Source: Ignelater luminosus
Lineage: Eukaryota > Arthropoda > Insecta > Coleoptera > Elateridae
Length of the DNA stretch: 64,000 bases
Reading direction: 5' to 3'
NCBI GenBank assembly: GCA_011009095.1
Contig: VTPC01000493.1
Location: 248,001 to 312,000 of the forward strand
Every line of letters begins with the position of its first letter. Positions within the stretch are counted from its first letter, which is position 1. Positions 11,768-21,068 of the stretch are shown here, piece by piece. The position numbers and the translations under genes are program-made. Below the pieces are notes generated by a model. That model was given only the letters and a program-made list of their open reading frames with translations, searched no databases and was not told the DNA's origin.

Positions 11768-12340
11768 ATTAAATAAACAAAACATATTATATTTTTTATA
11801 TAAATAAACATTTTATACATAGTTATTAAATAAACAAAACATATTATATTTTTTACGTAAATAAACATTTTATATATATTTATTAAATAAACAAAACCTG
11901 TATTTTTTATATAGATAAACATTTTATACATATTTATTAAATAAACAAAACACATTATATTTTTTACATAAGTAAACATTTTATACATATTTATTAAATA
12001 AACAAAACATATTATATTTTTTACATAAATAAACATTTTATATATATTTATTAAATAAACAAAACATATTATATTTTTTACATAAATAAACATTTTATAC
12101 ATATTTATTAAATAAACAAAACATATTATATTTTTTACATAAATCAACATTTTATTCACATTTATTAAATAAACAAAACCTATATTTTTTATATAGATAA
12201 ACATTTTAAACATATTTATTAAATAAACAAAACACATTATATTTTTTACATAAATAAACATTTTATACATATTTATTAAATAAACAAAACATTATATTTT
12301 TTACATAAATAAACATTTTATTCATATTTATTAAATAAAT
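11768..12340. repeat. 57-bp tandem array, about 10 units
   Basis: The landmark ATTAAATAAAC begins at 11768, 11825, 11882, 11936, 11993, 12050, 12107, 12164, 12218 and 12275, and a last copy at 12330 reads ATTAAATAAAT. Spacings are 57 bp except two 54-bp units (after 11882 and 12164) and a final 55-bp unit. The two 54-bp units share the variant ATAGATAAACATTTT and are each followed by a unit with CACATTATATT. They lie 282 bp apart, indicating duplication of a five-unit block. The minus strand stays open for 182 codons (11722-12270) with a 19-residue repeat; I consider this a by-product of the repeat rather than a gene. Confidence 0.9.
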
Positions 12341-12380
12341 CGCAGAGGCTTATTTGCAATTTTTTTAATATAAAAAATCC

Positions 12381-13325
12381 TAATAAACACTGCAAGTTAT
12401 TAAGAATAAAACATAGATAATTTCCTGAGAAATATAAATTAATATTATACATGTTACATACTTATATTATATATTGATAATACATATATTGTATTATAAA
12501 TATATTCGTTATAATTTTAGTGAGGTTTAATATAGATTAGATCCAAAAAAGTATATAAATGTAAAAAATCTGTAATGCATGTTGCATTTTCTTTTGTAAA
12601 ATAAATCATATAGTAAACGTTGCAAATTAAGAATAAAACAGGTAAATTTTGCAAAACCTAAATTAAGAATTACGTTCCTCTATATGTAACATTATACATC
12701 ATGTTACACATGTTGCGTTTTATAAATATGTTATTACTAATGTTTAATAAAAATTGAATCCATAATTCGATTTACATATGTTAAACAATATATGTAACAA
12801 ATCTGTAATACATATTGCATTGTTTTTGTGAATTATGAAACATTGTAATAAACGTTGCAAATTAAGAATAAAACAGATAATTTTTGCAAAACATAAATTA
12901 AAGATTACGGATAGTAACATATATATTATACACCATGTTACACATATTTATAATATATTGCATTATAAATATGTTATAACTAATGTTTAATAAATATTGA
13001 ATCCATAATTCGTTTTACATATGTTAAACAATATATGTAACCAATCTGTAATACATATTACATTTTTTTTGTGAACTATGAAACATTGTAATAAACGTTG
13101 CAAATTAAAAATAGGACCTATAATTCTTGCAAAACACGAATTAATGATTATATTCCTCTGTAGTAATATGATACATCATGTTACACATATTGATAATATA
13201 TTGATAATATATTGCATTATAAATATGTTATAACTAATGTTTAATAAATATTAAATCCATAATTTGTTTTACATATGTTAAACAATATATGTAACAAATC
13301 TGTAATACATATTTATATGGAATAT
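12381..13325. repeat. tandem array of about 235 bp, four units
   Basis: The landmark TAATAAACGTTGCAAATTAA or close variants occur at 12381, 12611, 12846 and 13089, giving periods of 230, 235 and 243 bp. Each unit also carries versions of ATGTTACACAT, TAATGTTTAATAAA and TTTACATATGTTAAACAATA. The units differ by substitutions and small indels, the first being the most diverged. The array directly follows the 57-bp array inside the same inverted-repeat element. Confidence 0.85.
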
Positions 13326-13332
13326 TAAATAT

Positions 13333-13371
13333 GTTATATACATATGAATTAAATATTTCATGCTATGTGGG
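13333..13371 (-). repeat. right terminal inverted repeat
   Basis: Inverted partner of 11499-11537. Read on the minus strand it begins CCCACATAGCATGAAATATT. Confidence 0.8.
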
Positions 13372-14517
13372 TTAAAAATTGACCATACAAACTTTACTGT
13401 TAATTTTGATATTCTGCACATGCCTGCCAGACTTTTGAAATAATGATGACGAAATTTTCAAATATAAAGAGAAATGAGTAGATCAGGGATAAACAATTCA
13501 AGCTTGATATAGACTAGATAAAAACTTTTAAATCGTGTGTCGCGCCGAAAAAAAAACAAGTGTTGGCAGGAACGCTGCGGGCGACACGAGCGCTATCGGT
13601 TATAATTCTAGAAAGTTCATAGTAGATGGTAGTAAGAAAAAATAGACTAAAGAAGGAAAGCCTAGAAATGAATAATTCTACTGGGCATTTTCACGATTTG
13701 GTCAGAGCGACAGGATCACCGAGAGGCAAGAAATACAGGAACACTAAGGGATTATTAACATCTTCATACTTTCGCATACCACACTGAACGTGTTTGATCT
13801 GTTTGAACAATTCATCTAAATTTGGTTCTACGTATGTGAATTGCTTTGGCAATCATTTTATTTTAAACCTACTCCAGAAGATGAATCGTTTTAATTACAC
13901 TTTGTTCTCTGTATGTTGTTCAAATGAAAGAAGACACGGCATCGAACTTTGTACTAAATGAACAGTTTTAAAGGTTTTGGGACAGAAGTTTCTTTTGGTG
14001 AATGGAACGCTATGGGTAGACTAATTCTTAAAACTTGAGCCTATGGTTTAGAACGTAACTTTACTGAGCTTAATGAAAATTCAATAGTGAAGATGTTTTC
14101 TTAGATTTTATGATTCTGAATAAGCCGTTCACAACATAATTTTTTTCCTAAATCAATATTTATCATATTGGCAGCATGGATGGGAGAGTTGCTTTGCTGA
14201 GTTTATTTGCGTTTGATACCTGTCAGTAAACTGGGAGATTACTTTTTCTTTTTCAATTAGTACCTAGTTACAGTCTTTACCTCAGTAATGGTACTTACGA
14301 GTTGCTGTGGTTGTAAGACAATGCCAACCTTTGGAGTTTTGATCTGAATATCATTGTAGTGGTAGATTCTTGTTCAAACGTGATCAGATGAATATATCTG
14401 TTGTTTTTATTTTTAATGGGTTTTAGTTGTTTCAATGAGGTTTTGAATATTGTTCACGTTTTGAATTAGATATTGATTTCGACATTTTCGGGATTCATTA
14501 GGTCTTTTTGCCACACT
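13372..14517. other. intergenic, no gene recognised
   Basis: AT-rich DNA between the TIR element and the LTR retrotransposon. No open frame with a recognisable domain is present. Confidence 0.4.
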
Positions 14518-14522
14518 ACCAC

Positions 14523-14645
14523 TGTGACGTCTTAACAGAAACTCGATTTTATGAAGACTGCTTTATTATCACAAATAACACATATACAAACATGTACAAT
14601 AGAAACTTAAAAGTAGATAAAATAAATAATAAGACATTTATCACA
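14523..14645 (-). repeat. 3' LTR of the gypsy element
   Basis: 123 bp. On the minus strand it begins TGTGATAAATGTC and ends GTCACA, the canonical TG...CA form. Nearly identical to 18223-18345. Confidence 0.92.
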
Positions 14646-14658
14646 TCTTCCCCTTTTT
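14646..14658 (-). other. polypurine tract
   Basis: The minus strand reads AAAAAGGGGAAGA directly against the 3' LTR, the expected second-strand priming site. Confidence 0.75.
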
Positions 14659-14788
14659 ATAAAGTTAGTAAAATAAAACATTTAACTATTAATAATATTA
14701 AATAAACACAGTAGAATTCTTATAAAAATTCTTATTAAATTAAAATTAAACAAACTATTGTATCTAACTAATTAACTTTATAATCAAT

Positions 14789-15043
14789 TTAATATTTAAG
14801 CCTATCTGGAATTTTAATTGGCCTCCCACGACTGGATTGGGTAGGAACATTAAAAATTTCAAAATCGCTTTCGTTTAGTATTGTCTCGTTATCGTCTTCT
14901 CTTATACTTTGAGATGCTTTTGGAAGCTCTTCTCGTTGAACTTCGTCATCCGGTATGTCAGGAATAACGTTAATAAATCGTATATGAATCACCTGCACTG
15001 TTCTTAAACATATATGATCTTGGCTGTTCTTTTCTGTTTTCAA
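14789..15043 (-). pseudogene. C-terminal tail of gypsy pol
   Basis: 84 codons in a third frame continue the integrase C-terminus: HICLRTVQ, then an acidic Glu/Asp-rich stretch, ending SRGRPIKIPDRLKY, an ending typical of the last residues of insect gypsy pol proteins. The junction with the integrase frame lies near 15000. It ends about 130 bp before the polypurine tract; nothing env-like follows. Confidence 0.75.
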
Positions 15044-15767
15044 TAGTGGCCGGTCTCCATTCTTTATCTTTAAGTTGAGTTTTCACGTATATCTTCTGTC
15101 TATGTTTTAATGTTTTTAATGGTTTCGTACCTCTATTATAATAATATCTCTGTTTCTCTTGTTTTTTTCGAAGGGCATCCTTTACTAAATTTTTGTTTGG
15201 AGTTCTTGGAATTAACAGTGATTCATTTATTGGAAGAGTGTCTCTTAATGTTCTTCCCATTAAGAGTTGAGCAGGAAAAAGGTTAATTCCTTCAATTGGT
15301 GAGTTTCTATAGTGAAGTAAGACAAGGTACATGTCTCTGTTTGCTTGTTTGGCTTTAATTAACGAATTCTTCACTATTTGAACGTTTCGTTCTACCAGGC
15401 CGTTCGACTGTGGATATAATGGGCTAGACGTAATGTGTTGAAACTCCCATTCTTGACTACATTTTTTAAATAATTTTGACGTGAATTGTGGACCATTGTC
15501 ACTCATTACTACATCTGGTATTCCATGTCTTGCAAATATCGATTTTAAATGCACGATTACTTGATTACTAGACGTAGAATCTTCTAACTTGGCAATTTCA
15601 ATGTATTTAGAATAGTAGTCTACCACTAACAAGTATGCATCTCTTGCTATGTTAAATAAGTCGCATGCTACTTTCTGCCAAGGACGATTTGGAATATCGT
15701 GAGGAATTAAGTGTTCTTGTGAATTATTCTTTCTATGTCTCTTGCCATTCCCGGCCAATAAAAGCAT
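14970..15767 (-). pseudogene. gypsy-type integrase core
   Basis: 265 codons in a different frame from the RNase H segment. It contains EHLIPHDIPNRPWQKVACDLF with the first catalytic Asp, SDNGPQFTSKLFKKC with the second Asp, and PLYPQSNGLVERNVQIVKN with the catalytic Glu, so the DD35E triad is complete. A region related to the post-core segment follows (HYRNSPIEG, PAQLLMGRTLRDTLP) and a basic C-terminal stretch to about 15000. The frame opens at 15767 only by overlap; the HHCC cysteines before it were lost by a small deletion with a frameshift. Confidence 0.92.
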
Positions 15768-16717
15768 AGTCTAGCTCTATTGTTCGTTTTATTAACTCCA
15801 AAATGACCATAATGAAGCTTAGTTAACAGATCTGGACGACAATTCAAGGGAATAATTAGTTTATCTCTTTTATATATTAGTCCTCTATATTCTGTTAATT
15901 CGTTTCGGAACTTATGATAATGTTGTACAATTGGTTGTACTCTTTTTATACTATTGGGCCATCCGTTTTTTATATAGAAACCTAAACTGTTACATACAGC
16001 GTCTTCAGAAGTAGCTTTCTGTATTTCCATAACTTTATGATCAGTTGCATTAAGATGCATTCGGAGTAAACCAACATGTGCTTCCACTTCTTCATCAAAC
16101 TTATCTTCCGATTCTGTAATTTTATTATTTGTCGATGTGGCTCTTGATAGGGTGTCGGCCAAGTATAAATATTTTCCAGGAACATAATGTAGCTCTATGT
16201 CATATCTTTGGATTTTTATTAGCATCCTTTGTAGCCGTAATGGTGCGGAGACTAACGGTTTATTAAAAATTGCCACAAGCGGTTTGTGGTCCGTCTGTAC
16301 AACAACATGTTTTCCATAAATGTACTGATGAAAATGCTCGCAAGCAAATAGAATAGCCAAGAGCTCCTTTTCGATTTGTGCATATCTCTTTTGTGCGCAT
16401 GTCATGGCTTTTGAGGCATATGCACAAGGCATTTTATTTTGTAATAATACTGCAGCCAGTCCAGCTTTTGAAGCATCCGCAGATAAAATACAAGGCTTAT
16501 TGACATCGTAATATTGCAGAACTGGTTTACTTGTTAGAATTGTCTTTAGATAATCTATTGCGTTTTGTTTATCCTCATTCCAGTACCATGCAATATCTTT
16601 TCTGAATAATTCACTTAAGGGGGCAGTAATTTGAGAAAAATTTTGAATAAATTTTCCAACATATGTAACCATTCCCAAAAATCGTTGCAACTCTTTCCTG
16701 TTTGTTTGAAATAGCAT
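15707..16717 (-). pseudogene. gypsy-type RNase H and integrase N-terminal region
   Basis: 336 uninterrupted codons of pol. The start contains RKELQRFLGMVTYVGKFIQNF, the connection typical of gypsy elements. It is followed by RNase H (CILSADASKAGLAAVLLQ, AQIEKELLAILFACEHFHQY, VQTDHKPLVAIF) and YVPGKYLYLADTLSRA. The end holds the start of the integrase HHCC zinc finger (KLHYGHFGVNKTNNRARLCF, then WPGMARDIERII). The frame breaks just where the two cysteines of the finger should be, and they are missing. Same frame as the upstream YxDD segment, separated from it by one TAA. Confidence 0.92.
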
Positions 16718-16771
16718 TTCTAAAATGGCTTTTACCTTGCTATCATCTGGACTGAGTCCATTTACAGTAAT

Positions 16772-17399
16772 TTAATGTCCCATGTATGTTAATTTTTGTA
16801 CTCCAAAAACACATTTACTCTTGTTAAATTTAATACCAGCTTCTTCTGGCGTTTGTAAAACCTGCTTCAATCTTTGATCATGTTCTTCTTTATTCTTTCC
16901 CCATATAATTATATCGTCAATGTAAAGTTCGACTCCTTCTATATTAAATATTTCTTTGAATCTTTTGTGAAAAACTTCAGGAGCCGAGTTCAATCCATAG
17001 GGTAATCTTAAAAACTTTATACCGTCCAAACGGTGTTCCAAATGTGCATAATCTTGAGCTGCTGTTATCAAGTGGTATTTGCCAGAACCCGTTCATTGCA
17101 TCCAATGTGGTGAAATATTTAGCTCCTGTCAATTTATATGTTATTTCCTCTAAGGTTGGTAATTTAAAATATTCTCGTTGAATAACCTTAGTTAGATCTC
17201 TTGGGTCCAAAGAGATTCTCAAGGAACCATTTGGTTTTCTTACAGAATTTATCCATTCTGTAGGACCATCGACTTTTTCTATAATGTTGTTATCTTCCCT
17301 TTCACGAAGGCATATTTTAGATTTTTCCATTAAGGGTAAAGGAATTTTTCTAGGAGGATGGACTACTGGTTTAGCATGTCGTTTTAATTTAATAAACAA
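16772..17399 (-). pseudogene. gypsy-type reverse transcriptase domain, frameshifted
   Basis: Reverse transcriptase of the retrotransposon pol. Frame 16977-17399 carries HAKPVVHPPRKIPLPL, RKPNGSLRISLDPRDLTK and FTTLDAMNGFWQIPLD, whose Asp (about 17100) is the first catalytic residue. After a frameshift near 17000-17080, frame 16772-17071 carries LPYGLNSAPEVFHKRF and YIDDIIIWG (about 16915), the YxDD active site. The frame ends in a TAA at 16772-16774 in the middle of the domain; the downstream RNase H part continues in that same frame, so this is a single premature stop. Both catalytic motifs are intact, but no continuous polyprotein can be made. Confidence 0.92.
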
Positions 17400-17505
17400 T
17401 TGCTTACCCGCATCACATTTTCTGTACGATACCTGAACTGGTTTTCCACTACCTCTTTGATATCACTGTCCAGGTGCCTGTCGCGAATGTCTTGGTGTTG
17501 CGATT

Positions 17506-18121
17506 TCACCTGAGGAGGAACAATGTTTTGTTCTCGCCATAGCTTCGGATTCGTTCCAATTTTCTTGTTGAAACTCCATGAATATTCGCTGTCAAAGTTG
17601 AAATTTCCACTGACTGCTGTTTGGATTCTTCTATTGATAAACACAATTTTAATGCTTTTTCAAAATTTAAAGTATCATCCTGAAGAAGTTTTTCTCTTAT
17701 ATTATCACTTTTCAAACCACAAATCATTATACTGTGTATCAAACTGTCTGTTAAATCACCGAACGCACATGTACTCGCTTTATTCTTTAAGTCGGTCACA
17801 TATTGTAAAATTGTTTCCTCTTTCATTTGTTTTTTTTGTAAAAAATTTATGTCTTTCTAACACTAAATTATTTTTAGGCTTAAAGTATTCCTCGAATTTC
17901 TCAATTAATTTGTTTATCTTATCAACTTCATCCTTTTCAAATTTGAATGTATTATATATGTGAATTGCTTCATCACCGTTATATTGCAAGAGCTGTGCAC
18001 ATTGTGTTTCTTCTGATTTTTTACAAATTTCCATAGCTTTCAAATTTTGTTTCCAAAATTTCCACTTTTCATGTAGGTTACCACTTATATCCATTGGTGC
18101 TAATCCGCGGTAGTCATTCAT
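17506..18121 (-). pseudogene. gypsy-type gag remnant
   Basis: The capsid-like region of the retrotransposon begins at ATG 18119-18121, about 90 bp inside the 5' LTR and PBS, with MNDYRGLAPMDISGN. One frame runs 17780-18121 (FWKQNLKAMEICKK..., EKFEEYFKPKNNLVLERHKF) and is followed in another frame by 17506-17826 (ILQYVTDLKNKASTCAFGD, SIMICGLKSDNIREKLL). These motifs match capsid regions of insect gypsy-like elements. The frames overlap, so a frameshift of a nucleotide or two lies near 17780-17826. The CCHC zinc knuckle expected at the C-terminus is absent, and the protease domain that should follow is not found. Confidence 0.85.
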
Positions 18122-18210
18122 CTTGACAAATTCTCAATTAAAATTCTTTTATTATTTATATTTCGAAATTTTACTTGTTCACACTTTTCACTTTTATTCT
18201 TTGTTCTTTG

Positions 18211-18222
18211 TTCGCAGCGCCA
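18211..18222 (-). other. candidate tRNA primer binding site
   Basis: Immediately downstream of the 5' LTR, the minus strand reads TGGCGCTGCGAA. The leading TGG complements the CCA end of a tRNA and the position is correct. The matching tRNA was not determined. Confidence 0.55.
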
Positions 18223-18345
18223 TCTGACGTTTTAACAGAAACTCGATTTTATGAAGACTGATTTATTATCACAAATAACACACATACAAACATGTACAAT
18301 AGAAACTTAAAAGTAGATAAAATAAATAATAAGACATTTATCACA
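18223..18345 (-). repeat. 5' LTR of the gypsy element
   Basis: 123 bp. On the minus strand it begins TGTGATAAATGTC; it ends GTCAGA where the other LTR ends GTCACA. Very short for a gypsy-type LTR. It contains an AATAAA (GTGATAATAAATC), a plausible poly(A) signal. Confidence 0.92.
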
Positions 18346-18350
18346 ACCAC

Positions 18351-18797
18351 GGGTAAAATGAAATTGTGATAAAAAACTATTCAAAATCTATACCCAGCAA
18401 ACACAAGAAATTACTCATTAAAAAAATACCTGGGAATCTTCTACATGCAGAATATAGAACAGCCTTGACTATGCCAAATGTCCTCGACCGACCGCTTTGA
18501 AGCAAAACTTAAGAAGAATTCTTGTCGATATATTGGTGTAACCAAAATAAAAAGAAAAAACCAAGAGGTAGCACAGTAGCTTGCTTAAAAACAATTGCTT
18601 AGTAGCATTTGATATAAAACCAACGATTTCAAAAATGATACTTTTAATGATTCATTCTAACCATAATCTTATAATTTACATCTTTGTGTAATATACAGAG
18701 ATTCAAATTCTGGGCGTTATTTCAAGGTCGAAGTACTTACTGACAGATCTAATTTTATATTTCGTAATTAATATGTTTGGGTTAATTTAAAAAGGAC
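18351..18797. other. intergenic, no gene recognised
   Basis: AT-rich DNA right of the retrotransposon target duplication. Nothing identifiable. Confidence 0.35.
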
Positions 18798-19193
18798 TTG
18801 CATTATAAAGAAATGTTAGAGGTTATGGTTCAAACTGTTGAGAAGATTAAGCAACTAGCAACAAGAAATGGAATTATTTTGTCACGAGTAGGCGAAAGAA
18901 GCTCTATTGCTTCTAAAGTAAAATACCACAGTGTTTGCTTTGTTTCGGCATGGAAAGATCTTAACAAAAATCCATATATTGCCTATGAAGACATATTTAA
19001 ACACGAACTGACACCTTATCCTATGTCTTTGCCTCGGAATGATTTTTTCAACACGTCGTCAAATAAGAGTAGCACAGGTAATATAATTGAAACGTATACA
19101 TCAAGTCTTTCGGACTTACCTTTGGCTAACGCCGAAACTGAGTACATTTTTGATGGCATGTTGTTAGTGCAAAGTTTGAGGAAACCTATTTGA
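18798..19193 (+). pseudogene. fragment of an uncharacterised insect protein family
   Basis: 131 codons open in one frame; the first ATG is at 18813. Three stretches look protein-like: SKVKYHSVCFVSAWKDLN, EDIFKHELTPYPMSLPRNDFF and EYIFDGMLLVQSLRKP. They resemble a repeated arthropod protein family I recall only by pattern, with motifs such as KYHxxC, ELxPYPxSL and a YVIDGG-like block. The family has no known function. Here the conserved blocks are closely spaced, suggesting internal deletion, with no start context or neighbouring exon, so I call it a pseudogene fragment. A real small gene cannot be excluded. Confidence 0.45.
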
Positions 19194-19402
19194 GCCAGAA
19201 CATTTGAAGATTATTTGAAAATCTTTGCCAACCTAGTGTTTAGAAACCCTTATAATGTTCGGAGAATAAGCAACTCTAGCAACTCTTTAAAATGTACTAG
19301 CGTTTATCAATAATTATTAGTATAACTACCCATCACCACGTGTAGTCCTTTTTTTGGTTTTATCTCAAAATTCAAGCTCTTAGAAATAATATATATGTAA
19401 AC
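19194..19402. other. short intergenic spacer
   Basis: Nothing recognisable. Confidence 0.3.
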
Positions 19403-19492
19403 CACTCTTAGAAGGCAGATAGAGGGCAAAATCCAACTTTGATGGCTCGTTGGCGTGCGTAATTCAATCCGTGCTTGTATTTTAGCATTCTT
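19403..19492. repeat. single degenerate unit of the 20-21-kb repeat family
   Basis: CTCTTAGAAGGCAGATAGAG, then GGCAAAATCCAACTTTGATG and GTGCGTAATTCAATCCGTGC match the core of the array at 20030-21640, about 540 bp upstream of it. Confidence 0.6.
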
Positions 19493-19520
19493 ACACTGTA
19501 AAAACCGTTTGGTTAAAATA

Positions 19521-19671
19521 GGCAGTCATACGAGATTGTTAACTTGACCAATTAGATTGTCAAGTTGTCACTTTAACAATGTTGTAATGTATTTGACTAG
19601 TCAAATACGCAGCAACATTGTTAAGATGACAATCTGATTGGTCGAGTTAACGATTTCTGTATGATTATGCC
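19521..19671. mobile_element. palindromic MITE, 151 bp
   Basis: An almost perfect palindrome centred on TTTGACTAGTCAAA (19592-19605). The arms begin GGCAGTCATAC and, on the opposite strand, GGCATAATCATAC. They share GTTAAC, TTGGTC/TTGACC and AACAATGTTG blocks all the way to the centre. The element is flanked by TA on both sides (19519-19520 and 19672-19673), the duplication expected for Tc1/mariner-type insertion. Too short to encode protein. Confidence 0.8.
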
Positions 19672-20029
19672 TAGCAATTTTCCTAAATCGTAAAAATATC
19701 CTTGGAAAGTTGCCGGCTTTTTTATATGTTGCCAAATACTGGGAATTTTAAAAATGAGAGTATTGGTCGAAACTGGGGAATATTCCTGGGAGTATTTTCC
19801 GGAAAGAAATTATGATCGTACATAATGAATCATTCATAAAACTTTGATAAGGAAATGCAGACTTGCAGGTTGTTGCATGAGATTACTTTTTCTTACGGCT
19901 TAATAATAATTTCAGTATCAGCAATTCATAGAATACTTATTGTTTGTGCCCCGCATCTGCAGTTATGTCTAACTGTGTCTATACTAATTATACTCATTGC
20001 TAATTTAACTATACTTTTTCTACAGTGTA

Positions 20030-20528
20030 AGCTCGGGTTGAGCCACTACAGGCCTATGGGGTATTTAGTTCTCTAAGAAGGTTGATGGAGGGTGAAATCG
20101 GCTTTGCGCTATCGCAGTCAGCCCGTTGGCGGTCATAACTCGATTTATATTCGTAATTATTATTCTTGAGAAGGTCACTGGGAGGTTGGGGCCACGCCGG
20201 TAGCCTGTGGTATGTGTACCTCTCCTAGAAGGTTGATACAGGACGAAGCCTGACTTTGTCACCACTGCAGGTGACCATGGGATATGTACCTCTCTCAAAA
20301 GATTAATGGAGAGCGTGGGCCATTGCAGCTAGTGGGTAAAATATTTAATTCTTTTAAAAGGTCGACGGAGGGCGAAGCCCGACCTAGAATCGAGCGTGCC
20401 TAGCTCAATCCGTGTTTGCATCTAATATTCTTAAGAAGACCAATCGAGGGCGAAGCCTGACTTTGGGTCATCGCATGTGGCTTGAAAATATGTACCTTCT
20501 TAGAAGGTTGATGAACCTACCTATACTC
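20030..20528. repeat. degenerate tandem repeats, left part of array
   Basis: Imperfect units of roughly 80-110 bp built on TTAGAAGGTTGATGGAGG, GCGAAGCC(T/C)GAC, GGGCCACTGCAGGTGGCC and GGGTATGTACCTCT. Copies differ greatly in length and sequence. No coding potential follows the period. The array is cut at 20529 by the 537-bp MITE and resumes at 21069. Confidence 0.8.
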
Positions 20529-20531
20529 TAA

Positions 20532-21068
20532 AGCGCGTTTCACATTATACTTTTTTTGTCTAGAATTATGCTAGATTTCTCGTTCCATTTCGATTCTATT
20601 TCCGTTCGATTTTCATCCTACAAATTTTTAAATAATCGTATGACATCGGATTCATTCGATTTGTTTCAAGCATGGCAGTGTGGCCACTAGACAAATAGAA
20701 AATTAGTATTCGACGAAAGCGGCGCGCAACATTTTAGTGATTTTAGTCTATAACCTTAATAACAACAACAAGCTACAAACGAGATTAAAATATTTTTATA
20801 GGTTATAATAATGAGTAATATGCACATGTTTGACCTCAACTTTGGCAAAGTTTGGCACTAAAATTGAATGACTTTCTGCTCATGCGTACTACAACATAGC
20901 ATGAAACTCGAATAGAAAAATAGAACTCGGCGTATATTTCTATACTAGAAACTCGAACCAAAATCGAAAACCAGTTTCAGATTCACATTATACTAGAATT
21001 GGCTAGAAATTTCTCGAACGAAACTCGAAATAGAATCTAGACAAAAATAGTATAATGTGAAACGCGCT
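20532..21068. mobile_element. 537-bp MITE with 33-bp TIRs, PIF/Harbinger-like
   Basis: Left end AGCGCGTTTCACATTATACT followed by TTTTTTGTCTAGA; right end, read inward on the minus strand, is the same for 33 bp with one mismatch. Both sides carry TAA (20529-20531 and 21069-21071), a 3-bp TWA duplication typical of PIF/Harbinger. A neighbouring unit of the interrupted array near 21360-21400 has the uninterrupted sequence TACTTTAAGAGG with a single TAA, which looks like the pre-insertion site. No transposase inside, so it is non-autonomous. Confidence 0.88.

Larger units (their letters stand above)
11499..13371. mobile_element. 1.87-kb terminal-inverted-repeat element containing two tandem arrays
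   Basis: The left end (11499 onward) reads CCCACATAGCATGATAATAT and the right end, read inward on the minus strand from 13371, reads CCCACATAGCATGAAATATT. With one or two small gaps the two arms match for about 38 bp. Between them lie a 57-bp tandem array (11768-12340) and a tandem array of about 235 bp (12381-13325). This is the architecture of non-autonomous DNA transposons that carry internal minisatellites. No transposase is encoded. The target duplication is unclear: the outer flanks (TTGACAATT left, TTAAAAATTGAC right) may themselves be further inverted sequence, so the true ends could lie about 8-14 bp further out. Confidence 0.75.
14523..18345 (-). mobile_element. gypsy-type LTR retrotransposon, structurally complete but defective
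   Basis: A 3823-bp element on the minus strand is bounded by 123-bp LTRs (14523-14645 and 18223-18345) and flanked by a perfect 5-bp duplication ACCAC (14518-14522 and 18346-18350). The LTRs differ at about 4 of 123 positions, so the insertion is not recent. A candidate primer binding site starting TGG adjoins the 5' LTR, and a purine tract AAAAAGGGGAAGA precedes the 3' LTR. The interior encodes gag remnants, reverse transcriptase, RNase H and integrase in the Ty3/gypsy order, all interrupted. The gag zinc knuckle and the protease are missing, apparently through an internal deletion near 17400-17510. There is no env-like frame. Confidence 0.95.

Noticed and set aside
11722-12270. 182-codon open frame over the 57-bp array as a repeat protein gene
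   Set aside because: It merely follows the repeat period in very AT-rich DNA, has no conserved domain, and the last unit (55 bp) breaks frame. Kept only as a low-interest finding.
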